A DNA stretch of 30,336 bases, taken from Prevotella sp. CAG:732 (GTDB taxonomy: Bacteria; Bacteroidota; Bacteroidia; Bacteroidales; Bacteroidaceae). The position numbers and the translations under genes are program-made. Location: NCBI GenBank assembly GCA_000436035.1, contig FR893215.1:1-30336 (forward strand). The letters are read 5' to 3'. Positions within the stretch are counted from its first letter, which is position 1. Each line of letters begins with the position of its first letter. The notes below the pieces were generated by a model that was not told the DNA's origin, did no database searches, and was given only the letters and a program-made list of their open reading frames with translations. This document shows, in pieces, positions 8,212 through 16,411 of this stretch.

Positions 8212-8904
8212 ATGTCTTGTATATTGAATATTGAGACGAGTACCGACGTGTGCTCAGTGGCAGTTAGTGATAATGGACAGGTGGTTTTCAACAAGGAAGA
8301 TCACAGCGGTCCTAACCATGCAGTTAAGTTAGGTGTTTACGTAGATGAGGCTCTTAGTTTCATAGATGGTCATGGCATTCCTTTGGAGGCTGTGGCAGTC
8401 AGTTGTGGTCCTGGTTCCTATACCGGTTTGCGTATTGGCGTGAGCATGGCAAAGGGTATCTGCTATGGCCGTGGCGTGAAACTCATCGCTGTGCCTACAC
8501 TTGAACTCTTGGCTGTGCCTGTGCTGCTAGGAGAGCATCCTGAGGAGGAAGATGCACTCATCGTTCCTATGCTGGATGCCCGCCGTATGGAAGTTTATGC
8601 ACAGGTGATGACACGAGCTTTGAAGGAGGTACGACCTATCCAAGCCGACATCGTAGATGCTGATACTTATAAGGAATACTTGGACAAGGGAACTGTCTAT
8701 TTCTTCGGAAATGGCGCAGCCAAGTGCATGGAGGTCATCAACCATCCGAATGCCCGACTTGTAAAGGACATCGAACCATTGGCTAAGAACATGGCTCCTC
8801 TCGCAGAGAAACGTTTTGTGGAAGGAAAGTTTGAGGATGTGGCATATTTCGTGCCATTCTATCTGAAGAACTTCGTTGCCAAGATGCCAAAGAAGTTGAT
8901 TTAA
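8212..8904 (+). CDS. tsaB: tRNA threonylcarbamoyladenosine biosynthesis protein TsaB
   Basis: A 230-residue ASKHA-fold partner of TsaD, TsaE and TsaC in making the universal t6A37 modification of ANN-decoding tRNAs. The N terminus ILNIETSTDVCSVAV and the block CGPGSYTGLRIG at 65-76 are diagnostic. HSGPNHAVKL near residue 31 and VPMLDARRMEVYAQV also fit TsaB. It is the first gene of a plus-strand operon with DUF4290, murA, rimM, dxr and rseP. It diverges from yicC. Confidence 0.95.
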   Translation: MSCILNIETSTDVCSVAVSDNGQVVFNKEDHSGPNHAVKLGVYVDEALSFIDGHGIPLEAVAVSCGPGSYTGLRIGVSMAKGICYGRGVKLIAVPTLELLAVPVLLGEHPEEEDALIVPMLDARRMEVYAQVMTRALKEVRPIQADIVDADTYKEYLDKGTVYFFGNGAAKCMEVINHPNARLVKDIEPLAKNMAPLAEKRFVEGKFEDVAYFVPFYLKNFVAKMPKKLI

Positions 8905-8962
8905 CAGAGGGAGGGACAGCCTCTTATATAATATAATGTACATTCATCAACCATCATAAAGA

Positions 8963-9559
8963 ATGAATATAGAAGGATTAGATTACAATACCCAAAGAGA
9001 GAAATTGGTGATGCCAGAGTATGGCAGGGAAATCCAAAACATGGTAAATCATGCTGTTACGTTGGAGGACAAGGGGGAGCGTCAGCGTTGTGCTGAGGCT
9101 ATCATTGCCATCATGAAACGTATGTTCCCAGAGGGCAATGGCGTGGAGGACCATGAGCGCAAGTTGTGGGATCATCTTGCCATCATGAGCAATTTCCAAT
9201 TGGATGTGGATTACCCATTCGATGTGTCTCAAGCCGTGCAGATAGCGAAGAAACCTGAGCCAATGGAATATCCGATGAAGAAAATTCCTATCCGTCACTA
9301 TGGTTCTATGATCTTTGAGCTTTTCGATAAGTTGAAGACGATGGAACCAGGCGATGAGCGTGATGAGTTGTTGAAGTTGACTGCTAATCAGATGCACCGC
9401 AACCTCATGCAGTGGAGCCATGGCTCCAGCGACTTGGAGAAGGTGGCTTCCGACTTGGCTCGTTTTACCGACGGCAAGATACAGTTGGATGTCCATAACT
9501 TCAAGTTTGATAAGGTCGCGGAGCATGATTTAGCTAAGAGTAACAAGAAAAAGAAATAA
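8963..9559 (+). CDS. DUF4290 domain-containing protein
   Basis: A 198-residue soluble protein recognised as the Bacteroidota-restricted DUF4290 family. It has no signal peptide or membrane segment. It is helical, with conserved-looking blocks MPEYGREIQNMV, MKRMFPEG and KIPIRHYGSMIF, and ends in a Lys-rich tail (KSNKKKK). No catalytic motif is apparent and the function is unknown. It lies 58 bases after tsaB and only 7 bases before murA, so it is certainly co-transcribed with genes for tRNA modification and cell-wall synthesis. Confidence 0.85.
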   Translation: MNIEGLDYNTQREKLVMPEYGREIQNMVNHAVTLEDKGERQRCAEAIIAIMKRMFPEGNGVEDHERKLWDHLAIMSNFQLDVDYPFDVSQAVQIAKKPEPMEYPMKKIPIRHYGSMIFELFDKLKTMEPGDERDELLKLTANQMHRNLMQWSHGSSDLEKVASDLARFTDGKIQLDVHNFKFDKVAEHDLAKSNKKKK

Positions 9560-9566
9560 GTAGCCT

Positions 9567-10877
9567 ATGGAGTCTTTCATCATAGAGGGCGGTCATCCGC
9601 TCAAGGGAACCATCACCCCACAGGGTGCCAAGAACGAGGCGTTGGAGGTCATCTGTACCACCATCCTCACCAAGGAGCCAGTGCGCATCAAGAATGTGCC
9701 GGACATCCTCGATGTCAACAACCTCATCAAGTTGCTGAAGGAAATCGGTGTCAAGGTGACCCAGAATAGTCGCAACGACTATACTTTCCAAAGCGATGAG
9801 TTGAAGCTTGACTATCTCGATAGCTTGGAGTTTGTCAAGAAGTGCTCTTCGCTTCGTGGCAGTGTGCTCATGATTGGTCCGTTGCTGGGGCGTTGTGGCA
9901 AGGCTACGATTGCCAAGCCGGGTGGTGACAAGATTGGTCGTCGTCGTCTGGATACTCACTTCTTGGGATTCAAGTACTTGGGTGCCAAGTTTGTACATGA
10001 TGATGCTCGCAATGTCTATCAGATAGAGGCAAAGCGACTGAAGGGTTGCTATATGCTCCTGGATGAGGCTTCGGTGACGGGTACTGCCAACATCATCATG
10101 GCTTCTGTACTTGCCAAGGGAACGACCACCATCTACAATGCGGCTTGTGAACCTTACATCCAGCAGCTCTGTCACTTACTCAATGCCATGGGTGCTCGCA
10201 TCAGTGGTATTGCCAGCAATCTTCTCACCATCGTGGGAGTGGATAGCTTGCATGGAGCAGAGCATACCATCTTGCCAGATATGATCGAGGTAGGTTCTTT
10301 TATCGGAATGGCTGCGATGTGTGGTGCCGGTGTCCGTATCAAGGATGTGTCGGTGAAGAACTTGGGTATCATCCCTGATGCTTTCCGTCGATTGGGCGTG
10401 AAAATCAAGGTGGAGGGCGATGACCTCTTCATTCCTCAGCAGAAGCATTATGTCATCGACTCTTTCATCGATGGCACCATCATGACCTTGTCGGATGCCC
10501 CTTGGCCAGGATTGACTCCAGACCTCTTGTCTGTGCTGCTCGTCGTGGCGACACAGGCTCGTGGTAGTGTACTCTTCCATCAGAAAATGTTTGAGAGCCG
10601 TCTTTTCTTCGTGGATAAGCTTATCGACATGGGAGCGCAGATTATCCTTTGCGACCCTCACCGTGCGGTCGTTGTCGGTCATGACCATAAACTCACCTTG
10701 CGTGCTGGCAGAATGACGAGTCCTGATATTCGTGCAGGTATCGCCTTGTTGATTGCGGCGATGAGTGCCAATGGTACTAGCCGTATCGCCAATATCGCTC
10801 AGATAGACCGTGGCTACCAAGACATCGAACAGCGTCTCAATGACTTGGGAGCCAAGATAACTCGTGTGGAGGACTAA
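9567..10877 (+). CDS. murA: UDP-N-acetylglucosamine 1-carboxyvinyltransferase (Asp-type)
   Basis: A 436-residue enzyme of the first committed step of peptidoglycan synthesis: enolpyruvyl transfer from PEP to UDP-GlcNAc. K22-N23 in QGAKNEAL is the conserved PEP-binding pair. The catalytic loop reads KPGGDKIGRR, so the residue equivalent to E. coli Cys115 is Asp (D121, codon at 9927-9929). In other bacteria this Cys-to-Asp form is active and insensitive to fosfomycin. Further family blocks are DTHFLGF, DIRAGIALLIAAM and IDRGYQDIEQRL. It lies between DUF4290 and rimM in one operon. Confidence 0.96.
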   Translation: MESFIIEGGHPLKGTITPQGAKNEALEVICTTILTKEPVRIKNVPDILDVNNLIKLLKEIGVKVTQNSRNDYTFQSDELKLDYLDSLEFVKKCSSLRGSVLMIGPLLGRCGKATIAKPGGDKIGRRRLDTHFLGFKYLGAKFVHDDARNVYQIEAKRLKGCYMLLDEASVTGTANIIMASVLAKGTTTIYNAACEPYIQQLCHLLNAMGARISGIASNLLTIVGVDSLHGAEHTILPDMIEVGSFIGMAAMCGAGVRIKDVSVKNLGIIPDAFRRLGVKIKVEGDDLFIPQQKHYVIDSFIDGTIMTLSDAPWPGLTPDLLSVLLVVATQARGSVLFHQKMFESRLFFVDKLIDMGAQIILCDPHRAVVVGHDHKLTLRAGRMTSPDIRAGIALLIAAMSANGTSRIANIAQIDRGYQDIEQRLNDLGAKITRVED

Positions 10878-10883
10878 GGAAGT

Positions 10884-10905
10884 GAAGAATGAAGAGTGAA
10901 GAATT
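10884..10905 (+). repeat. Short intergenic repeat copy A (GAAGAGTGAAGAATT)
   Basis: A 22-base element sits directly before the rimM ATG. Its last 15 bases recur exactly on the minus strand at 6627-6641, after gmk. The extended copies match at about 19 of 22 positions. It seems to be a dispersed intergenic repeat; the genome-wide copy number cannot be seen here. Confidence 0.55.
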
Positions 10906-11433
10906 ATGATAAGACGTGACGACGTATATAAAATAGGTAAGTTGGGCAAGCCGCATGGTGTGAAGGGAGAGATTTCCTTTGCCATTACTGATGATGTCTT
11001 CGACCGAGTGGATGCCGAGTACTTGGTGCTCGACATTGATGGCATTCTCGTACCTTTCTATATGGAGGAGTATCGTTTCAAAAACGATGATACGGTGTTG
11101 GTGAAGTTTGAGGACATTGATACCCAAGAGCAGGCTCGCAACTATACGGGCTGTGAGGTCTTCTTCCCCCGCCATCTCTCTGACAGCGATGGGGAGCACA
11201 TGACTTGGGCGGAAATCATCGGATTCCATCTCGTCGATGTGCCAACAGGAAAGTCGGTCGGTACCATCGACCATGTGGATGACTCTACCATCAACCTTCT
11301 CTTTGAGGTGACTACTCCGGATGGTAAGGAAGTTTTGATTCCAGCCAGTGATGACTTGATAGAGGAGGTCAATGCAGAGAAAAAAGAGATTAGGATGGCA
11401 ATCCCTGAAGGATTGCTTCAGTTGGCTGATTAA
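10906..11433 (+). CDS. rimM: Ribosome maturation factor RimM
   Basis: A 175-residue protein that helps 30S subunit assembly near the head of 16S rRNA, binding ribosomal protein S19. The N-terminal RimM barrel begins VYKIGKLGKPHGVKGEI, the family signature. The C-terminal PRC-barrel contains GKSVGTIDHV, EVLIPASDDLIEEV and the closing IPEGLLQL. It starts 28 bases after murA and is followed 64 bases later by dxr. In many bacteria rimM is beside trmD; here it is in a cell-wall/isoprenoid operon. Confidence 0.95.
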   Translation: MIRRDDVYKIGKLGKPHGVKGEISFAITDDVFDRVDAEYLVLDIDGILVPFYMEEYRFKNDDTVLVKFEDIDTQEQARNYTGCEVFFPRHLSDSDGEHMTWAEIIGFHLVDVPTGKSVGTIDHVDDSTINLLFEVTTPDGKEVLIPASDDLIEEVNAEKKEIRMAIPEGLLQLAD

Positions 11434-11497
11434 CCCTTATATATATAATAAGGTGTAAGGCATCTATCGGAAGGTGCTTTACCCATGAAAAGAGAAA

Positions 11498-12661
11498 ATG
11501 ATGAAGAAACAACAGATATGTATTCTCGGTTCTACCGGAAGCATAGGCACTCAGGCTTTGGATGTCATCGAGCAACATAGTGACCTCTACGAGGTGTATT
11601 GCTTGACAGCCAACAACCGAGTGATGGAATTGGCAGAGCAAGCTCACAGATTCCATCCTGCCGCAGTCGTGATTGCCAATGAGGTACATTACGAAAAGTT
11701 GAAGGACTTGCTGAGCGATGAACCTGATATTAAGGTATATGCAGGTGCCCAGGCACTTTGCGACATCGTGGAGGCTGACCCTATCGACATGGTGCTTGCC
11801 TCCATGGTGGGCTTCTCGGGTTTGGAACCAACCATCCACGCCATCAAGGCTCGCAAGAAGATATGTCTTGCCAACAAGGAAACCTTGGTAGTGGCAGGTG
11901 AACTGATTTGTGGATTGGCTCAGCAGTATCATGCGCCAATCCTCCCTGTAGATAGTGAGCATAGTGCCATCTTCCAGAGCTTGGTGGGAGAGGATGACAA
12001 CGAGATAGACAAGATTCTCTTGACTTGTTCGGGCGGTCCTTTCCGCAACTATACCCATGAGCAGTTGGAGAAGGTGACGGCGGCTGATGCCCTCAAGCAT
12101 CCTACTTGGGATATGGGTGCCAAGATAACCATCGACTCAGCATCCTTGATGAACAAGGGCTTCGAGGTGACGGAAGCGAAGTGGCTATTCGGTGTGCCAG
12201 CCGACAAGATTCAGGTGTTAATACATCCTCAAAGCGTTGTTCACAGTGCCGTGCAGTTTGTGGATGGAGCAGTGAAGGCACAGTTGGGCGTGCCCGATAT
12301 GCGCCTTCCTATCCAATATGCCTTCTCCTTCCCAAATCGTCTTCCTTTGAGAGGCGACCGACTCGATTTGTTTAAGACACAGGACTTGCAGTTCTTCGAA
12401 CCAGACTATACCAAGTTCAAATGCTTGCAGTTGGCTTTCGATGCCATCCACATGGGCGGTAATATGTCGTGCATTCTTAATGCAGCCAACGAGGTGGTCA
12501 ATGCCGGATTCCGTCGAGGTGAGTGTGGCTTCCTTCAGATGGCAGACATCATTGAGCAAGTGATGCAGAAGGCTACCTTCGATAAGAGTCCAGATCTCGA
12601 TGTCTATCTGAGAACGGATGCTGAGGCTCGTCGCATCGCTACGGAGTTAATGAATAAATAA
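11498..12661 (+). CDS. dxr: 1-deoxy-D-xylulose 5-phosphate reductoisomerase
   Basis: A 387-residue enzyme converting DXP to MEP with NADPH in the non-mevalonate isoprenoid pathway. The Rossmann motif GSTGSIGTQALDV starts at residue 11. ANKETLVVAGE at 125-135 and VDSEHSAIFQ at 151-160 carry the metal/substrate residues, and SASLMNKGFEVTEAKWLF is another signature. Two adjacent Met codons are possible starts (11498 or 11501). It shares this window with ispD, the next-but-one activity of the pathway, in a separate operon, and its product feeds the polyprenyl carriers used near murA. Confidence 0.96.
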   Translation: MMKKQQICILGSTGSIGTQALDVIEQHSDLYEVYCLTANNRVMELAEQAHRFHPAAVVIANEVHYEKLKDLLSDEPDIKVYAGAQALCDIVEADPIDMVLASMVGFSGLEPTIHAIKARKKICLANKETLVVAGELICGLAQQYHAPILPVDSEHSAIFQSLVGEDDNEIDKILLTCSGGPFRNYTHEQLEKVTAADALKHPTWDMGAKITIDSASLMNKGFEVTEAKWLFGVPADKIQVLIHPQSVVHSAVQFVDGAVKAQLGVPDMRLPIQYAFSFPNRLPLRGDRLDLFKTQDLQFFEPDYTKFKCLQLAFDAIHMGGNMSCILNAANEVVNAGFRRGECGFLQMADIIEQVMQKATFDKSPDLDVYLRTDAEARRIATELMNK

Positions 12662-12678
12662 TAAATGATAAATAATAA

Positions 12679-14070
12679 ATGGAAGTATTTTTGATCAAAG
12701 CGTTGCAGTTGATACTGTCGCTTTCCTTACTTGTCTTGCTCCATGAGGGCGGACACTTCTTCTTCTCCAAGCTCTTCGGTGTAAGAGTGGAGAAGTTCTA
12801 TCTCTTTTTCGACCCTTGGTTCCATCTCTTTGAGTTCAAGCCAAAACATTCTGATACAACATACGGTATCGGATGGTTGCCATTGGGTGGATATTGCAAA
12901 ATCTCTGGTATGATAGACGAGAGTTTCGATACCGAGCAGATGAAGCAACCGGAACAACCTTATGAGTTCCGTAGCAAACCTGCTTGGCAGCGTCTCTTGA
13001 TTATGATAGGTGGTGTATTGGTCAACTTTGTCTTGGCTCTTTTCATCTACTCCATGATCTTGTTCCATTGGGGTGATGAGTATGTAGCTACCAAGGATAT
13101 GACCTACGGTATGAAGTTCAATACTGAGGCAAAGAAGTTGGGCTTCCAAGACCATGACATCTTGTTGGGTACCGAGAAAGGTGAGTTCAAAACCTACGAT
13201 GGTGACTTGTTCCGTGACCTTTCCACAGCTACTCGTGTTGACCTCCTTCGTGGTGGCAAGAAGATGAGCTTGAATCTGCCAGGTGAGTTGAACATGCTTG
13301 ACATGATCAAGGAAAGTCCTCGTTTCGTGGAGCTTTATGTGCCATTGCAGATAGACAGTGTAATGAAGGATTCTCCTGCTGCCAAGATTGGCTTGGAGAA
13401 GGGAGATGAGATACTTGCAGTCAATGGTAAGAAGGTGGGCTCTTATAATGAGTTGACCGAGGAGTTGGGGCGTATAGACGATATGTTGTCTGTAGCTCAG
13501 ACACCAAAGGATAGCTTGAAGGCGTTGACGGGTAGTCTAACCTTGCTTCGTGGCGAGGGTGCAATGCGTGATACCGTACAGCTGGCAGTTCAGTTTGAGT
13601 CAACTCCTGAGGGTGTGAAGCTTGGTTTCTACAATCACCCTGTGATGATGGACTACAAGCCAACTCATATCAGTTATGGTTTCTTCGAGAGTTTCCCAGC
13701 AGGTATCAAGTATGGCTGGAATGTCTTGGCAGGTTATGTAGGCGATATGAAGTATGTGTTCTCCAAGGAGGGAGCCAAGAGTTTGGGCGGTTTTGGAGCC
13801 TTGGGTAGCTTGTTCCCATCAATGTGGGATTGGCATGCCTTCTGGATGATGACCGCATTCTTGAGTATCATCTTGGCATTCATGAACATCCTTCCTATCC
13901 CAGCCTTGGATGGAGGTCATGTCTTCTTCTTGCTTTATGAGATTATCACAGGTCGCAAGCCAGGAGATAAGTTTATGGAACGTGCAGAGTATGTTGGCTT
14001 CGCCATCTTGCTCTTGCTCTTGGTTGTAGCCAACCTGAATGATGTCTTGAGATTGTTCGGCATCTTGTAA
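12679..14070 (+). CDS. rseP: RseP/S2P-type site-2 metalloprotease
   Basis: A 463-residue intramembrane zinc protease of the M50B family. The first membrane helix carries HEGGH (22-26), the Zn-binding HExxH. The last helices carry ALDGG near 409-413, the third zinc ligand region. Between them are a degenerate PDZ-like segment and a clearer PDZ around 215-310 (SPAAKIGLEKGDEILAVNGKKV). E. coli RseP cleaves the anti-sigma factor RseA and signal-peptide remnants; substrates here are unknown. It follows dxr by 17 bases and is the last operon gene before a strong terminator. Confidence 0.93.
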   Translation: MEVFLIKALQLILSLSLLVLLHEGGHFFFSKLFGVRVEKFYLFFDPWFHLFEFKPKHSDTTYGIGWLPLGGYCKISGMIDESFDTEQMKQPEQPYEFRSKPAWQRLLIMIGGVLVNFVLALFIYSMILFHWGDEYVATKDMTYGMKFNTEAKKLGFQDHDILLGTEKGEFKTYDGDLFRDLSTATRVDLLRGGKKMSLNLPGELNMLDMIKESPRFVELYVPLQIDSVMKDSPAAKIGLEKGDEILAVNGKKVGSYNELTEELGRIDDMLSVAQTPKDSLKALTGSLTLLRGEGAMRDTVQLAVQFESTPEGVKLGFYNHPVMMDYKPTHISYGFFESFPAGIKYGWNVLAGYVGDMKYVFSKEGAKSLGGFGALGSLFPSMWDWHAFWMMTAFLSIILAFMNILPIPALDGGHVFFLLYEIITGRKPGDKFMERAEYVGFAILLLLLVVANLNDVLRLFGIL

Positions 14071-14084
14071 AAATAGAATAATAC

Positions 14085-14116
14085 TTGTGTTCGGCAATTA
14101 TGATAGCCGAACACAA
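14085..14116 (+). terminator. 11-bp perfect hairpin after rseP
   Basis: The arms TTGTGTTCGGC and GCCGAACACAA (14085-14095, 14106-14116) are exact complements around a 10-base loop. No U-run follows on the plus strand, so it may act as a 3' stabiliser ahead of the next hairpin. Confidence 0.5.
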
Positions 14117-14125
14117 ATAAAAAGC

Positions 14126-14157
14126 AAAGCCTCGATGCTTCACAGCACCGGGGCTTT
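14126..14157 (+). terminator. Rho-independent terminator of the tsaB-rseP operon
   Basis: AAAGCCTCG pairs with CGGGGCTTT (one G-U), then TGC pairs with GCA around TTCACA, with one A-C mismatch between. A T-rich tract with a run of seven Ts follows at 14159-14180. It lies 56 bases past the rseP stop. Confidence 0.8.
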
Positions 14158-14179
14158 TATATTAGTTTTATTTTTTTCT

Positions 14180-14523
14180 TGTATAGAAGAGGAGCGAGGG
14201 GGTGTCGGGAGATAAAAGCGATGCACTAGGGAAACAAATGCGAAGTGCTATGGGAACAAACCTGCAGAGCCCTACAGCATACTATAAGGCCTAACTTAGA
14301 TTTGGTGAAATCCAACTTGAATTTTATTAAATATAAGTTAGATTCCATGGAATCTAACTTAGAAACTATATTATGCTATAGGCTTCGTGAAGCTTATGCC
14401 CTAGGGTGATGAAGGTTATGTCCTAAGATGAAGAAGTTTGCTTGCTATAGCAAGGAGCTGCTTGGTATAGTAAGCTAGCTAATATGCCAAGCTGCATGAG
14501 ATATAGTACGGCAAGCGAAATAA
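14180..14523. other. Palindrome-rich non-coding stretch
   Basis: No gene is seen between the two convergent terminators. The stretch is packed with short symmetric elements: GATTT-GGTG-AAATC (14299-14312), a 28-base perfect palindrome (14334-14361), GCTTC-GT-GAAGC (14382-14393), CCCTAGGG (14399-14406), CTTGCTATAGCAAG (14441-14454) and AGCTAGCT (14473-14480). CTAACTTAGA occurs twice in direct orientation (14291-14300 and 14354-14363). Confidence 0.7.
14334..14361. repeat. 28-bp perfect palindrome
   Basis: The two halves TAAGTTAGATTCCA and TGGAATCTAACTTA are exact reverse complements with no spacer, centred on CATG. It could extrude as a hairpin or be a dimeric protein site. Confidence 0.8.
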
Positions 14524-14555
14524 AAAGCGAGGCCTCCGTGAGAAGACCTCGCTTT
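14524..14555 (-). terminator. Terminator of the M23 peptidase gene
   Basis: AAAGCGAGG (14524-14532) pairs exactly with CCTCGCTTT (14547-14555). Read on the minus strand the stem runs into CTTTTTATTT. It lies 57 bases beyond the stop of the minus-strand peptidase gene. Confidence 0.75.
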
Positions 14556-14611
14556 AGTTTATGTGGGAAAATATGTTTTCTAAACACTCTTCTCATAGAG
14601 AAGAAACTGCT

Positions 14612-15559
14612 TTATGAGTAGCGGATGATTTGACCAGGGGTCAACTTCTTGTCCTTCTTGTAACCATTGAGGCGGCAAATCTGGTCAACGCTTACACCAC
14701 GCTTCTCGGCGATGCTGTTGAGGGTCTCACCATACTTAACCTTGTGGTAGAGTTTCTCAGCACCAGCATTGGCATTGTATCTGCCTACCTCGCCACCGTT
14801 TACTTCCTCACGAGTATATCTACCATTTCCAATCTTGCCACGAGCAGCATTGGCATCGGCTGATTCACGCTCGTAAGTGTCGCGGTTGAAATCATAGTAG
14901 TCGCCAGTAACATCCTGGTTGCGGAAGTCGAAGAGGAGGGCTGGGTTCAAGGCTACGCCGCAGAGACGAGTCTCGAAGTGGAGGTGAGAACCGGTGCTTC
15001 GTCCTGTGTTACCACCCAAGCCGATAACATCTCCTGCTCTTACTTCCTCGTTTTCTTCCACGAGTTGCTTAGACAAGTGACCATAGATGGTCTCCAATCC
15101 ATTGTTGTGACGGATAACGATGTACTTGCCGTAGCCACCACCATCATATCTTACGATGCGAACTTTACCAGAGAAGGCTGCGCGGATTGTGTCGCCAACA
15201 TAAACCTTGATGTCCATGCCTTTATGTTTGCGGCCAAAGCTAGCACGGTAACCGAAGTTACTGGTGACAACGCGACTAGGAGTTGGCATACAGAAGTGAC
15301 GGAGATTGATGCGGAAGTGATCGGGGAGGGTAGTCGCCTTGTGGGCGTACTTGTTGGAGAAGTCCTGGTAAAGCTCCGCTGCTGGATTCTCTTTGTCCTC
15401 CATCATACGATAGTGAGATACCGCAAGTGTATCGAGTGACTTCATTCGATGGTCAACTGGTGCCTGGCGAGCCAAGAGGTCTTGTCCAAACACAGGCACG
15501 GCTGTGAACGCCAACAATGCCACTGCGGTAATCTTCTTTATTTTCTTTGTAAAACTCAT
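14612..15559 (-). CDS. Exported M23 peptidoglycan endopeptidase with LysM
   Basis: A 315-residue secreted cell-wall hydrolase. Residues 1-25 form a Sec signal peptide (KKIKK, hydrophobic core, then VFGQ). The M23 (LytM/DUF3479-type Zn) domain is at about 95-215. Its metal and catalytic residues are visible: H112-x3-D116 in KHKGMD, H161 in YGHLS, and H192/H194 in SHLHFE. A LysM glycan-binding module fills 271-315 (YHKVKYGETLNSIAEKRGV). All catalytic residues are present, so an active DD-endopeptidase is expected rather than an EnvC-like activator. It is monocistronic with its own promoter and terminator. No gene symbol is safe. Confidence 0.92.
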   Translation of the reverse strand: MSFTKKIKKITAVALLAFTAVPVFGQDLLARQAPVDHRMKSLDTLAVSHYRMMEDKENPAAELYQDFSNKYAHKATTLPDHFRINLRHFCMPTPSRVVTSNFGYRASFGRKHKGMDIKVYVGDTIRAAFSGKVRIVRYDGGGYGKYIVIRHNNGLETIYGHLSKQLVEENEEVRAGDVIGLGGNTGRSTGSHLHFETRLCGVALNPALLFDFRNQDVTGDYYDFNRDTYERESADANAARGKIGNGRYTREEVNGGEVGRYNANAGAEKLYHKVKYGETLNSIAEKRGVSVDQICRLNGYKKDKKLTPGQIIRYS

Positions 15560-15861
15560 ACTTTTTAATTAATAATCCTGTTAGGTTCGTCATTTGCTGA
15601 CACGGAACAAATAAATGGCATTCCGTTTCCAAAAAACGCTAAAGCAAGTGCCTTAATATGCGGTTTTGTTATATAGACGTTGCAAATATAGCAAAAATAT
15701 TTCAGATTACCAAGCACATTAACACCAATTGGCTGATTTTTAACGTGAAAAGTTGAGGTTTAACTTTCATTAAGTAACTTTCGGCTTGATATACATCAAT
15801 TTCTCGCATCAGAAGGGCATTGCGGGCTGGTGTGGCGATAATGGGTTTACTTGTGTAGCGG
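15560..15861. other. Intergenic region holding the M23 promoter
   Basis: Besides the promoter at 15683-15713, nothing coding is seen in these 302 bases. The part from 15780 to 15861 is the 3' flank of the unrecognised gene, with no clear terminator. Confidence 0.5.
15683..15713 (-). promoter_or_regulatory. Promoter of the M23 peptidase gene
   Basis: On the minus strand TTGG (15710-15713) is followed after 19 bases by TATATTTG (15683-15690), a good -33/-7 pair for the Bacteroidota housekeeping sigma. It implies a leader of over 100 bases. Confidence 0.65.
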
Positions 15862-16329
15862 TTATGGGTTGGCGGAAGCCTTTTCCTTCAGTAGCTTTAG
15901 GAGGACCACGGCAGGCGAGTGTCCCATAAAGATACGTCGCTTCACCTCAGGACTGGTGAAGCGCAAGCAATGCAAGTAAGCATCATAAAGCTCGTCGAGA
16001 TTGATGGTGAACTCCTTGCCCGATGATTCCCTCACGCCGATGACCATTCTCTTGGTCAATCGGAGGTTGACGTACTTGATGCCTGTTGGGGTCTCTATCT
16101 CGTGAATCTCTGCCAATAGCTCTCTCATCCTCTCGGCAGAGAGGGGAGGGCGAGCTTCCGTCAGGGTGGAGCGTTTCCTGCCTTTGCGGTGAGGGGCGTT
16201 GTTGGCTCGGATGGCTTCCTCTGCCAACTTCTGCATCTCGGAGTCGCCGAAGAGATTGCCTTCGGCGAAAGTACTTTCCGAAAGGTTGCTTGCTTTAGAT
16301 GGGTTCTTCTCTGTATTTCCCTTTTCCAT
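15862..16329 (-). CDS. Hypothetical protein, 155 residues
   Basis: I do not recognise this protein. It is soluble and basic, without a signal peptide or membrane helix. The first 60 residues look disordered, with a polar stretch followed by basic APHRKGRKRSTLTEARPPLS. Residues 65-150 look folded: a helix (SAERMRELLAEIHEIE), strands around GIKYVNLRLTKRMVIGV, and a helical end with AYLHCLRFTSPEVKRRIFMG. The start is 82 bases downstream of recG, so it may be the last gene of the DJ-1-ispD-recG unit. Codon use looks like that of its neighbours. Confidence 0.65.
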   Translation of the reverse strand: MEKGNTEKNPSKASNLSESTFAEGNLFGDSEMQKLAEEAIRANNAPHRKGRKRSTLTEARPPLSAERMRELLAEIHEIETPTGIKYVNLRLTKRMVIGVRESSGKEFTINLDELYDAYLHCLRFTSPEVKRRIFMGHSPAVVLLKLLKEKASANP

Positions 16330-16359
16330 GATGCTTGTTCTTTTGTTAGTGATAGATGG

Positions 16360-16400
16360 GATAAGATGGCTGATGTGATAGGATGGCTGATGTGATAAGG
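16360..16400. repeat. 17-bp tandem repeat, 2.4 copies
   Basis: GATAAGATGGCTGATGT (16360-16376) is followed at once by the same sequence with one change (16377-16393) and a third partial GATAAGG. It lies between recG and the unrecognised downstream gene. Confidence 0.75.
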
Positions 16401-16411
16401 AGCAATCGGCA

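Noticed and set aside
10176..11045. Minus-strand open frame of 289 codons
   Set aside because: It is antisense to murA and rimM, both secure, and shows no family features.
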